From Bryobacterales bacterium (GTDB lineage: Bacteria > Acidobacteriota > Terriglobia > Bryobacterales > Bryobacteraceae), in contig CANFEY010000048.1 of assembly GCA_947446025.1 (NCBI GenBank), positions 1 to 37,076 of the forward strand: a DNA stretch of 37,076 bases, read 5' to 3'. Position numbers and translations under genes: made by a program. The notes beneath the pieces were generated by a model, which worked only from the letters and a program-made list of their open reading frames with translations, was not told the DNA's origin and searched no databases. Shown in pieces: positions 24,471-32,236 of this stretch. Position 1 is the stretch's first letter, and each line of letters opens with the position of its first letter.

Positions 24471-26897
24471 TTACTCCTCGCGGAGGGCCTCGGTGCATTC
24501 GACGCGGGTGGCGCGACGCATGGGAATCCAGATGGCGAGCGGGGCGGTGAGCATGATCGCGGCGACGGCGAGAGTTATGGTGAGCGGATCGCGGGCGTTG
24601 ACTTGGAATAGCTGCGCCTCGAGGACGCGGCCTAGGGCGAGGCTCGCGCCGATCCCTAGTACCGCGCCGATCACGATGGGCCGAAAGCTCTGTGCAGCCA
24701 CCATGCGCCCGATGGTGGCGGGCGCCGCGCCGAGGGCCATGCGGATGCCGATCTCGCGGGTGCGCGAGGCGACGAGGTTGGCGAGGACGCTGTAGACTCC
24801 GATCATGGCGAGTAGTAGCGCCAATGCGGCAAATGTGGCCAATAGCACCAAGCCGAATTTCCGGACTGCCAGCGATTCGTCCACCGCTACCTGCATCGTT
24901 TTCAATTCCGGCGTCACCAACTCCTTGTCAAGTGACCAGAGCATCTTTCGGATCGCACCAGTCAGAGATTCCGGCGGCACTGCGGCACGTAGGATCAGGA
25001 TCGAGTCCGCCGCATCCGCCCCAGCGCGCAAGTACTGCGGCACGGCAGGCTTTTCGGCTCCCTCCGCGCGGAAGTTGGCCACCACGCCCACAATTTCGTG
25101 TGGGCCATCGAGCACGATACGTTGCCGCAGCGGATCTTCGCCCGGGGAAAACGCGTCCGCAAACGCTTGATTGATCAAGACGACTCCGTCTACTTTTCTG
25201 CTGCTTTCGGGCAGATTCCGCGCCAGGTCCGTAGCGACCAGCGTCCGGCCCGCCAGCAGAGGAAGCCCCATGACCTCCAGGTAGTTGAGGCCAATGTTCG
25301 AATGGTAGGTTGTCGAAAGTTGGCTGGTAGGCGGCTCCGGCCGGTCGGCGCGATAGAAGGTGCGACCCATCCCAGAGTGCAATGGCATGGTATCGGCGAT
25401 GGTCACGGAGCGGACACCCGGAATTGCCCGCGCGCCTGCCACGGCATTTCTCAGGAAACGCGCGCGCGCTGGAGCGTCAGCATAGCGGGTTTCGGGAAGA
25501 TGGATGTCCACCACCGCGAGCTTGTCGATATTGAATCCGATGCCCGCCTGGACGGCGTTGCCGAAGCTTCGGATCAGCAGTCCCGCACCGGTCAGCAGTA
25601 CCAAGGCCATGGCCACTTCAACCGCCGTAAGCATCTGTCGGCTCCTGCGGCCCACCGGCGACACGGAACGGCTCCCGCTTTTTAGCGCGGCATTGACGCT
25701 GATTCGAGAAGCGGACATCGCGGGCATCAGGCCGAACAACAGCGTCGTCAAAATACTAGCCCCGGTAGCGAAGACTAAGACCGGAACACTCAGGCTCCCC
25801 ATTTCCACGCGCCACACATCCGGCGGCGCGAACAACTGAAACGCTTGCACGATCCACATCGCCACCAGCAGCCCCGCAGCAGCTCCCGCGAGGGACAGCA
25901 GAAACGATTCCGAAAGCAGTTGCAATACGATATGCAGCCGCGACGCCCCCAGCGCGCGGCGCACCGCGATCTCCCGCATCCGCAGCGTGGCCCGCGCGAA
26001 CGTCAGGTTCGCCAAATTCGCGCAGGCGATCAGCAATACGCAGCCGACCGCGCCCAGCCAAAGATAGAGTTTTCCATTCAACTCCTCGGACTTGTCTTCC
26101 ACAGCTGCCGGGATTATGTTGACTTGTCCCGAGCCGAAAAGGCGCTTGTCCGCAAGGTGCTTCTGGGTAGCGATTCCGGCGAGTTCTTCTTTCGCCCGCT
26201 CCATCGTTACCCCCGGTTTCAGCTTCGCCACGACGTTCAGGAACTCAGACGCACTCCCGGTCAGTCTGCCCCATCCGCGCGACAGCGGGAGGAAGGCATC
26301 CGGATGGTATCGATTCTCACCTGCGTAGTTGGAGGGCAAGCGGAAACTCGCGGGCAGCACTCCGATCACGCTGTAGTCAACCTTGTTCAGCGCAATCGAC
26401 TGCCCGAGCATAGTGGGATTGCTGTGAAATCGCTTCTCGAAGTACTCAGCACTCAGCACAATCACGCGATCCCGGCCAGCTAGTTCTTCGTCAACCCGGA
26501 AGAGGCGGCCCAGGATAGGTTGCGCACCCAGCATAGGGAGCAAATCGGCGGCCACATAAGCGGTGTTGATCGCGTTTGGCCGCTCTACCGCGGTCTCAGC
26601 CAAGGGTTCGCGTGCGGTAAACGCCGCGATGCCATTGTAGGACTTCGCTTGCTTCCTCCACTCCTCGTATACCGCCCGGCTAGCGCTCATCCGCTCGCGG
26701 AGGAATTCAAACTCAGGAAACCGTTCCCACAGGAACACCAGCCGGTCCGCGTCCGGATACGGCAGCGGCTTCAGCACTACCGAGTAAACCAGACTGAAGA
26801 TCGCCGTGTTCGCGCCGATGCCGAGCGCGAGAATGGCGATGCAGGCGGCGGTGTAGCCGGGGCTGTTGCGCAGGGCTCGGATGGCGTAGCGGAGCAT
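24471..26897 (-). CDS. ADOP-type (duplicated orphan) MacB/FtsX-like ABC permease
   Basis: 808 residues from ATG 26897, with GAGGTG directly upstream; a 66-residue extension in frame is not protein-like. It starts with a short 'MLRYAIRALRNSPGYTAACI' and transmembrane helix 1, then a MacB periplasmic-core domain. Three helices of the first FtsX domain follow, including 'MREIAVRRALGASRLHIVLQ'. A second core domain and FtsX set come next ('TREIGIRMALGAAP'), so the unit is duplicated in one chain. No ATPase gene is adjacent, as is usual for these acidobacterial proteins. Likely mechanotransmission or export; cargo unknown. Confidence 0.9.
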   Translation of the reverse strand: MLRYAIRALRNSPGYTAACIAILALGIGANTAIFSLVYSVVLKPLPYPDADRLVFLWERFPEFEFLRERMSASRAVYEEWRKQAKSYNGIAAFTAREPLAETAVERPNAINTAYVAADLLPMLGAQPILGRLFRVDEELAGRDRVIVLSAEYFEKRFHSNPTMLGQSIALNKVDYSVIGVLPASFRLPSNYAGENRYHPDAFLPLSRGWGRLTGSASEFLNVVAKLKPGVTMERAKEELAGIATQKHLADKRLFGSGQVNIIPAAVEDKSEELNGKLYLWLGAVGCVLLIACANLANLTFARATLRMREIAVRRALGASRLHIVLQLLSESFLLSLAGAAAGLLVAMWIVQAFQLFAPPDVWRVEMGSLSVPVLVFATGASILTTLLFGLMPAMSASRISVNAALKSGSRSVSPVGRRSRQMLTAVEVAMALVLLTGAGLLIRSFGNAVQAGIGFNIDKLAVVDIHLPETRYADAPARARFLRNAVAGARAIPGVRSVTIADTMPLHSGMGRTFYRADRPEPPTSQLSTTYHSNIGLNYLEVMGLPLLAGRTLVATDLARNLPESSRKVDGVVLINQAFADAFSPGEDPLRQRIVLDGPHEIVGVVANFRAEGAEKPAVPQYLRAGADAADSILILRAAVPPESLTGAIRKMLWSLDKELVTPELKTMQVAVDESLAVRKFGLVLLATFAALALLLAMIGVYSVLANLVASRTREIGIRMALGAAPATIGRMVAAQSFRPIVIGAVLGIGASLALGRVLEAQLFQVNARDPLTITLAVAAIMLTAPLAIWIPMRRATRVECTEALREE

Positions 26898-27024
26898 CAC
26901 CTCATCGTATTGCACGCGGGCGGCCAGTTGTAAGGGGCGTGTTTTCAGTGGGGCGTCGGCGCTCGGGTGTTCGGATTTGGGATGTGGTGTGCGATTTCGG
27001 ACGCTTGCGCTGGCCCCGTAAACA

Positions 27025-27042
27025 TACAATACTGTGATACAG
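27025..27042 (+). promoter_or_regulatory. Probable brnTA promoter with operator palindrome
   Basis: TACAAT at 27025-27030 is a -10 candidate, 14 bases before ATG 27045. Just downstream CTGT-GAT-ACAG (27032-27042) is a short perfect palindrome over the expected start site. BrnA antitoxins autoregulate through such sites. The -35 is weak. Confidence 0.4.
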
Positions 27043-27044
27043 GA

Positions 27045-27329
27045 ATGAGATTCATTTGGGATCCCGCCAAAGCACGGAGAAACCAGCGGGCGCATGGTGT
27101 CTCATTTGAAACGGCAGCCGAGACCTTTGATGATCCCCATCAAGTGGTTGGCGACAACTACTTCGTCGAGGACGCCGGTGAGCAACGGCTACAGATGATC
27201 GGGATGACCCGGAAGCTGGTCCTGTTGCTGGTGGTGTTCGTTGAACCTGGTTCCGGCGTGATCCGTTTGATCTCGGCACGAAAGGCGGTTGACTATGAAA
27301 AGAGCATCTACAACGACCAATTCCGATAG
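27045..27329 (+). CDS. brnT: BrnT-family toxin
   Basis: 94 residues from ATG 27045. It shows the BrnT start 'MRFIWDPAKARRNQRAHGVS', then 'FETAAETFDDP' and the final 'RLISARKAVDYEKSIYNDQF'. BrnT is a RelE-like ribonuclease fold that stops translation when free. The frame extends further upstream but only this start gives the family N-terminus. The stop overlaps the next gene by 35 bases, so antitoxin translation is coupled. No sign of damage. Confidence 0.92.
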   Translation: MRFIWDPAKARRNQRAHGVSFETAAETFDDPHQVVGDNYFVEDAGEQRLQMIGMTRKLVLLLVVFVEPGSGVIRLISARKAVDYEKSIYNDQFR

Positions 27330-27585
27330 GCGGGTCAAGATCAGCAACACGACACGGAAGGCCTACGCGAAGCGGGACCGGGCGCTTGACGCTGCCGCGG
27401 ACGCGCCGCAGATGCCGCCTGAGTACTGGTCGAATGCTGTTATTGGGAAGTACTACCGCCCCCTGAAGACGCAGGTTTCGGTTCGCCTCGACAATGAGGT
27501 GCTCGACTGGCTGAAGGCGCAGGGTGGCGGGCACCTGACGCGGATCAATGAGATCCTGCGTGAGCGGATGGCTCGGGGGAGCTAA
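27295..27585 (+). CDS. brnA: BrnA-family antitoxin
   Basis: 96 residues from ATG 27295; TTG 27289 is a possible alternative. The C-terminal half matches BrnA (DUF4415) with its ribbon-helix-helix DNA-binding region: 'VSVRLDNEVLDWLKAQGG' followed by 'RINEILRERMAR'. The preceding 'MPPEYWSNAVIGKYYRPLKT' is the segment that contacts BrnT in known structures (family knowledge). It neutralises BrnT and represses the operon. Its stop TAA shares bases with the stop of the convergent dehydrogenase gene. Confidence 0.9.
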   Translation: MKRASTTTNSDRRVKISNTTRKAYAKRDRALDAAADAPQMPPEYWSNAVIGKYYRPLKTQVSVRLDNEVLDWLKAQGGGHLTRINEILRERMARGS

Positions 27586-29132
27586 ACCTTCTCGGCAATC
27601 GACTTGGCTTGCGTGAACAGATACAGGTAGTCCGCGCCGCCGGCCTTGGAGTCGGTGCCGGACATGTTGAAGCCGCCGAAGGGGTGTGCGCCGACGACGG
27701 CGCCGGTACATTTGCGGTTGATGTAGAGGTTGCCGACGTGGAATTCGCGCTTGGCACGCTCAATCTGTCCAAGCGACCGGGTGTAGACTGCGCCGGTGAG
27801 GCCGTAGTCGGTGTTGTTGGCGATTGCCAGGGCATCGGCGAAGTCGCGGGCGCGGATGACGGCCAGCACGGGGCCGAAGATTTCTTCGCGGGCCAGGCGG
27901 GCGTCGGGGGCTACGTCGGCGATGACAGCCGGCTCCAGCACGTAGCCTTCTCCGGGAGCGCGCTTGCCGCCGGCCACCACTCGCCCCTCCCCTGCCCCGA
28001 TGGCGATGTAGCCGAGGATGGAATCGAGCGCACCCTGGTTGATCACGGGTCCGACGGGAGCGTTCTCTTCGGGGTTGCCGATTACGAGCTTCCCGACGCG
28101 CTGCAGCAGCTTGGCCAGGAACTGGTCATAGACAGCTGCCTCCACGATCACGCGCGAGCAGGCCGAGCATTTCTGGCCCTGAAAGCCGAACGCTGCCGCA
28201 GTGACGCCGTCGGCTGCGGAATCGAGGTCGGCGTCGGCGGCTACTACGATGCCGTCTTTGCCGCCCATTTCCAGAATCGTGCGCTTGATCCACAGCTGGC
28301 CGGCTTGCTGCTGCGCGGCGGACTGGTTGATGCGCAAGCCGACGTCGCGCGAACCGGTGAAGGCGATGAAGCGCGTCTTGGAGTGCGCCACCAGTCCATC
28401 GCCGAAGGTCGCGCCCGCGCCGGGGCAGAAGTTGACTACGCCGGGGGGCAAGCCGGCTTCTTCCATCGCCTCGAAGAACTTGGCCGCGATGGTGGGGGAG
28501 TCGCTGGACGGCTTCAGCACCACGGTGTTGCCGCACACCACCGCTGCCACGGTCATGCCGCACAGAATCGCGAGAGGGAAGTTCCACGGTGGGATCACCG
28601 CGCCCACGCCCAGCGGAATGTAGCGCAGGCGGTCGCGCTCACCGGGGAGTTGCACCACGGGCTCGGCTTGGTCCATGTCGAGCGCGAGGCGCGCGTAGAG
28701 TTCGCAGAAGTCGATGGCTTCGCAGGTGTCGGCCTCGGCTTCGGCCCAGTTCTTGCCGACTTCGAGGATCAGACACGCGTTGAACTCGAACTTGCGGGCG
28801 CGCAGGATGGCGGCGACGCGCGTGAGCCACGCAGCGCGGTCTTGCGCGGGCACGAGGCGCCAGGAATCAAACGCAGTCAACGCGGCTTGCATGGCGGGTT
28901 CGACGTGTTCGGGTCCGGCTTTCTGGTGCAGACCGATGAGTTCCGTGGGCTGCGCCGGATTCAGGGACCGGATCTTGGCGGTGGTGTGCGTGCGCGCGCC
29001 GCCGATGACCAGCGAATACTCGCGGCCCAGCTCGCCTCGGACCTTGGCGAGCGCTGCGCGCATCGCCGCTGCGTTTTCAGGGCGGGAGAAATCCGCCAGG
29101 GGTTCGTTGGTGAAGGTGCTGACAGATGCCAT
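27582..29132 (-). CDS. pruA: 1-pyrroline-5-carboxylate dehydrogenase (L-glutamate gamma-semialdehyde dehydrogenase)
   Basis: 516 residues, the length of RocA/PruA-type monofunctional enzymes. It oxidises glutamate semialdehyde, the product of proline or arginine breakdown, to glutamate with NAD+. Visible elements: 'VIPPWNFPLAILCGM' and 'GNTVVLKPSS' (cofactor binding), catalytic E288 in 'ILEMGGKDGIVV' and C322 in 'GQKCSACSR', 'EEIFGPVLAVI', and the late 'NRKCTGAVVGAHPFGGFNMS'. No proline-dehydrogenase domain is attached and none is encoded nearby. Cytoplasmic. The divergent neighbour, 23 bases away, is an amino-acid permease, which fits uptake plus breakdown of an amino acid. Confidence 0.93.
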   Translation of the reverse strand: MASVSTFTNEPLADFSRPENAAAMRAALAKVRGELGREYSLVIGGARTHTTAKIRSLNPAQPTELIGLHQKAGPEHVEPAMQAALTAFDSWRLVPAQDRAAWLTRVAAILRARKFEFNACLILEVGKNWAEAEADTCEAIDFCELYARLALDMDQAEPVVQLPGERDRLRYIPLGVGAVIPPWNFPLAILCGMTVAAVVCGNTVVLKPSSDSPTIAAKFFEAMEEAGLPPGVVNFCPGAGATFGDGLVAHSKTRFIAFTGSRDVGLRINQSAAQQQAGQLWIKRTILEMGGKDGIVVAADADLDSAADGVTAAAFGFQGQKCSACSRVIVEAAVYDQFLAKLLQRVGKLVIGNPEENAPVGPVINQGALDSILGYIAIGAGEGRVVAGGKRAPGEGYVLEPAVIADVAPDARLAREEIFGPVLAVIRARDFADALAIANNTDYGLTGAVYTRSLGQIERAKREFHVGNLYINRKCTGAVVGAHPFGGFNMSGTDSKAGGADYLYLFTQAKSIAEKV

Positions 29133-29155
29133 ACGTCCCAGTCTACAATTGACCC
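29133..29155. promoter_or_regulatory. Back-to-back promoter between dehydrogenase and permease
   Basis: The two start codons are only 23 bases apart. TACAAT on the plus strand (29144-29149) and TAGACT on the minus strand (29145-29140) overlap by two bases. They lie 6 and 7 bases before the respective ATGs, so both messages would be leaderless and their -35 regions would sit inside the opposite coding sequence. A candidate plus-strand -35, CTGACA, is at 29119-29124 (19-base spacing). Confidence 0.45.
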
Positions 29156-30649
29156 ATGTCCCAACCGGCGTCTTCTCCTGGATTCGTACGCGGCCTGAAC
29201 CTGTTCGACGCGACCATGGTGGTCATCGGCACCATGATCGGCTCGGGGATCTTTCTGGTCTCCGCGGATATGGCGCGGCTGATTAACTCTCCCGGCTGGC
29301 TGCTGGCGGCCTGGGGACTCACCGCCGTGCTCACCATCGCGGCGGCGCTGTCTTATGGCGAACTCGCATGCATGATGCCGGAAGCGGGCGGGGTCTACAT
29401 CTTTCTGCGCGAGGCCTACTCGCCGCTGTGGGGTTTCCTCTACGGATGGACGCTGTTTGCCGTGATCCAGACGGGCACCATCGCGGCCGTGGCTGTGGGA
29501 TTTTCGCGCTTCCTCTCCGTGCTGATGCCGTGGGTGGCGGAGAACAACTACATCGTGGCTCCGATCCATATTTCGGAGGGCTACGCCGTCTCGCTGTCGA
29601 CTGCGCAGTTGGTGGGCGTGGCGGTGATCCTGCTGCTCACCTGGAGCAATTCGCGCGGGCTGCAGTACGGCAAGATTGTGCAGAACGTGTTCACCACGGC
29701 CAAGGTGGGAGCCATCGCGGCGCTGATTCTGGCCGGGCTTTTTCTGGGACGCAACGCGGAGGCGGCGGCGAACTTCACGGATTTCTTCCGCGTGGGGACC
29801 TTCGACGCGTCGTTGGGTGTAGTGGCGGGCAGCATGTTCGGATTGATGGTGGCGGTGTGCGTGGCGCAGTCGGGCTCCCTGTTTTCGGCGGACGCGTGGC
29901 ATGACGTCACGTTCATCGCGGGCGAGGTCCGCGATCCGCGCCGCAACGTGCCCAAGGCGCTGGTGATCGGCTGCACGGCGGTGGTGCTGCTGTACCTGTT
30001 GGTGAACTTGATCTACCTGCTGGTGCTGCCGCTCGCAGGGATTCAGACCGCGCCGTCGGATCGCGTGGCGACGGCGGTGGTGGAGCGCATTTTCCCCGGC
30101 TACGGCAGTGCGCTGATGGCTGTGGCGATCATGGTTTCGACGTTCGGGTGCGTGAACAGTCTGGTGATGGCGGGGGCTCGGGCGTATTACGCCATGGCGA
30201 AGGACCGCTTATTTTTCGCGAGCGCGGGGACGCTCAATTCGGCCAGCGTGCCGGGGCACTCGCTGTGGATGCAGGGGGCGTGGGCGGCGGCCCTGGTGTT
30301 GCCTCGGACGTTCAACCCGGCCACGGGGACCTATGGGAATCTCTACGGGAATCTACTGGACTACGTGATTTCCGCCGCGCTGATTTTCTACATTCTGACG
30401 ATTGCCGCGGTGTTCCGGCTTCGTGCCACGCGCCCGGATGCGGACCGTCCGTATCGAGTTCCCGGCTACCCCGTGGTCCCCGCGCTCTACATTTTGGGGG
30501 CGGCGCTGGTGCTAGTGATTCTGTTCGCCTACCGTCCCGCGACCACTTGGCCCGGACTGCTTATTGTACTGGTGGGAGCGGCGCTGTACGCAGCACTACC
30601 GAAGCAGCCTGCGGGGCCGAAGCCTTCGGGCGGATCTCGTACAAAGTAA
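29156..30649 (+). CDS. APC-superfamily amino-acid permease (LAT-like)
   Basis: 497 residues with about 12 hydrophobic helices. The first carries the unwound substrate-binding motif 'GTMIGSGIFLVSADMARLI'. 'SYGELACMMPEAGGVYIFLR' and 'AGEVRDPRRNVPKALVIGC' are hallmark APC loops, and 'ADRPYRVPGYPVVPALYI' is the usual C-terminal block. It moves amino acids across the inner membrane, probably with protons or by exchange; specificity unclear. Gene context with the glutamate-semialdehyde dehydrogenase suggests a proline-, arginine- or glutamate-family substrate. Its last 89 bases overlap the convergent glycosyltransferase gene. Confidence 0.9.
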   Translation: MSQPASSPGFVRGLNLFDATMVVIGTMIGSGIFLVSADMARLINSPGWLLAAWGLTAVLTIAAALSYGELACMMPEAGGVYIFLREAYSPLWGFLYGWTLFAVIQTGTIAAVAVGFSRFLSVLMPWVAENNYIVAPIHISEGYAVSLSTAQLVGVAVILLLTWSNSRGLQYGKIVQNVFTTAKVGAIAALILAGLFLGRNAEAAANFTDFFRVGTFDASLGVVAGSMFGLMVAVCVAQSGSLFSADAWHDVTFIAGEVRDPRRNVPKALVIGCTAVVLLYLLVNLIYLLVLPLAGIQTAPSDRVATAVVERIFPGYGSALMAVAIMVSTFGCVNSLVMAGARAYYAMAKDRLFFASAGTLNSASVPGHSLWMQGAWAAALVLPRTFNPATGTYGNLYGNLLDYVISAALIFYILTIAAVFRLRATRPDADRPYRVPGYPVVPALYILGAALVLVILFAYRPATTWPGLLIVLVGAALYAALPKQPAGPKPSGGSRTK

Positions 30650-32225
30650 CCTTGCCGCGTTGCAGACGCGGTTCCAGATCCTGACTCGCGCGGAGCTTCT
30701 TCACGATCTGCGCGCCGTCTTCGTCATCGACTCCCAGGCTGACGTCTACACCCGCGAAGTCGAAGTAACTCAAGCCGTGCGCCCGCGCGTAATCGACGGG
30801 TTCGCCGAGCCAAGCCACCGTGCCCGGATGATCCTCGCGATACCACAGGAACGGAGGCACGGGACGCCGCATCGCACGCCTGCCGGTGTTGAGGTAGACC
30901 ATGCCATCGTCGGCGGACAGCACTGCGGCATCGGCGGGAGTATTTGCCACCAGCCACTTGTAAGACGCCTCGCGCTCCAGCTTTTCGGCGCGATGGCTGC
31001 GCGCGTCTTCAGGCAGGAAGGATACGCTGACGTAGACCTGGACGGCCAGCAGCGCCACGGCGAATACACCGGCAAAGCCCATCATCCCGGCCGCCACCAC
31101 ACGCTGGCTGCGGTCCTTGTGACGGCGGCTGGCTTGCAACAGCCACACGAAATGTTCCGCTTCCACCAGCAAGCCCGCCAGGGCCAGGGGGAACAGCGGC
31201 AGCACCAGCCGTTCATTCGGAGGGAAGTGCCACACCAGCATCAGCAGCGCGCTCAAGGCCGCGAAGATGCCCATCAGCGCGCCCGCGCCTCGGCGCAGCA
31301 ACCGGACCACGCCGGAAATCATGGCGACGGCGATGACCTGGGAGAAGATTTTCTCGAACAATGACCCGGTCATTTTCGGCAGCATCATCCCGCCCAGCCC
31401 CGCGAGAAAACCGTCGACGTTCTTCCACAACATCACGGGCAGATCGCCGGGTGCGATGGCGAACCAGCGGTAGCCGATATAGTCGGTGTAATACATCAGC
31501 TCAGGGTCGGTGGTGGGGGTTTGGTGCAGGCGGACCCACAGCATCCAGCCGATGGCGAAGGGCAGAGCGGCCGCGGTGAACAGACCCGCCGCACGGCGCT
31601 TGTTGCCCATCCATAGGTAGGCGGCCCCGGCGGCGAAGAACACGATGCCGGCTGTGCGCGTGAGATACGCGAGGCCAGCCATCGCTCCGGCTGCCAAAGC
31701 CCACTTGAGCGACGCACTAGAGCGCGCACGCTCCACCAGCATCATCGCGGCCAGCGTGAGCGCCAGGAACCACAGTTCGCTCAGCAGCTGCGTGCTGAAC
31801 AGAATGATGTACGGGTTGAGTCCGAACAAGGCCAGCAGTATCCAGGTCTGCCTGCGGCTGAACCCCAGCCGAGGAAAGAGCCACACCAGCTGCGCCAGGA
31901 TCACCGGCAGCGCCAGCCAGGAGAGCCAGCCCGCCGGCGCGAGATTCGCCGGAAACTCCGGCGTCACGCGCCACGCGATGGACAGGAGCAAGGAATAAAG
32001 CGGAGGATACTTGGTCTGCGCGGGCGCTCCGGGCAGGCTTTCGATGAGGTAGCCGTGGTCCTGCGCCAGCGACTTCGCCGACACGAAATAGATGCTGTCA
32101 TCATGCAACTGGCCGAAGCGCGGCATGTCCGGGAAGCTCGCCAGAAACCATGCCGAAGGCAGCGCTAATGCCCCTACTATCAGCAAGTTCCAGACCTTAT
32201 GTTTCGTACTAAGTGTGCCGATCAT
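30561..32225 (-). CDS. Glycosyltransferase family 39/ArnT-like membrane protein
   Basis: 554 residues from ATG 32225; TTG 32237 would add four residues. The first luminal loop carries the acidic pair of GT-C enzymes, 'QLHDDSIYFVSAKSL' (D42-D43), followed by about ten hydrophobic helices to residue about 420 and a soluble C-terminal domain of about 130 residues. Such enzymes take sugars from polyprenyl-phosphate donors on the periplasmic side. The acceptor is unknown. It is divergent from another multi-pass protein whose start is only 11 bases away. The 3' end overlaps the permease gene by 89 bases in antisense. Confidence 0.82.
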   Translation of the reverse strand: MIGTLSTKHKVWNLLIVGALALPSAWFLASFPDMPRFGQLHDDSIYFVSAKSLAQDHGYLIESLPGAPAQTKYPPLYSLLLSIAWRVTPEFPANLAPAGWLSWLALPVILAQLVWLFPRLGFSRRQTWILLALFGLNPYIILFSTQLLSELWFLALTLAAMMLVERARSSASLKWALAAGAMAGLAYLTRTAGIVFFAAGAAYLWMGNKRRAAGLFTAAALPFAIGWMLWVRLHQTPTTDPELMYYTDYIGYRWFAIAPGDLPVMLWKNVDGFLAGLGGMMLPKMTGSLFEKIFSQVIAVAMISGVVRLLRRGAGALMGIFAALSALLMLVWHFPPNERLVLPLFPLALAGLLVEAEHFVWLLQASRRHKDRSQRVVAAGMMGFAGVFAVALLAVQVYVSVSFLPEDARSHRAEKLEREASYKWLVANTPADAAVLSADDGMVYLNTGRRAMRRPVPPFLWYREDHPGTVAWLGEPVDYARAHGLSYFDFAGVDVSLGVDDEDGAQIVKKLRASQDLEPRLQRGKVTLYEIRPKASAPQAASVVLRTAPLPPVQ

Positions 32226-32236
32226 CAGGGTAGGCA

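Noticed and set aside
26898-27095. 66-residue N-terminal extension of the orphan permease
   Set aside because: Not protein-like, crosses the brnT promoter and start, and the ATG at 26897 has GAGGTG and the usual family start.
27609-29198. 529-codon open frame antisense to the dehydrogenase gene
   Set aside because: It mirrors a gene with intact catalytic residues; its composition (Gly, Val, Asp and His-rich) is that of an antisense GC-rich frame and no domain is visible.
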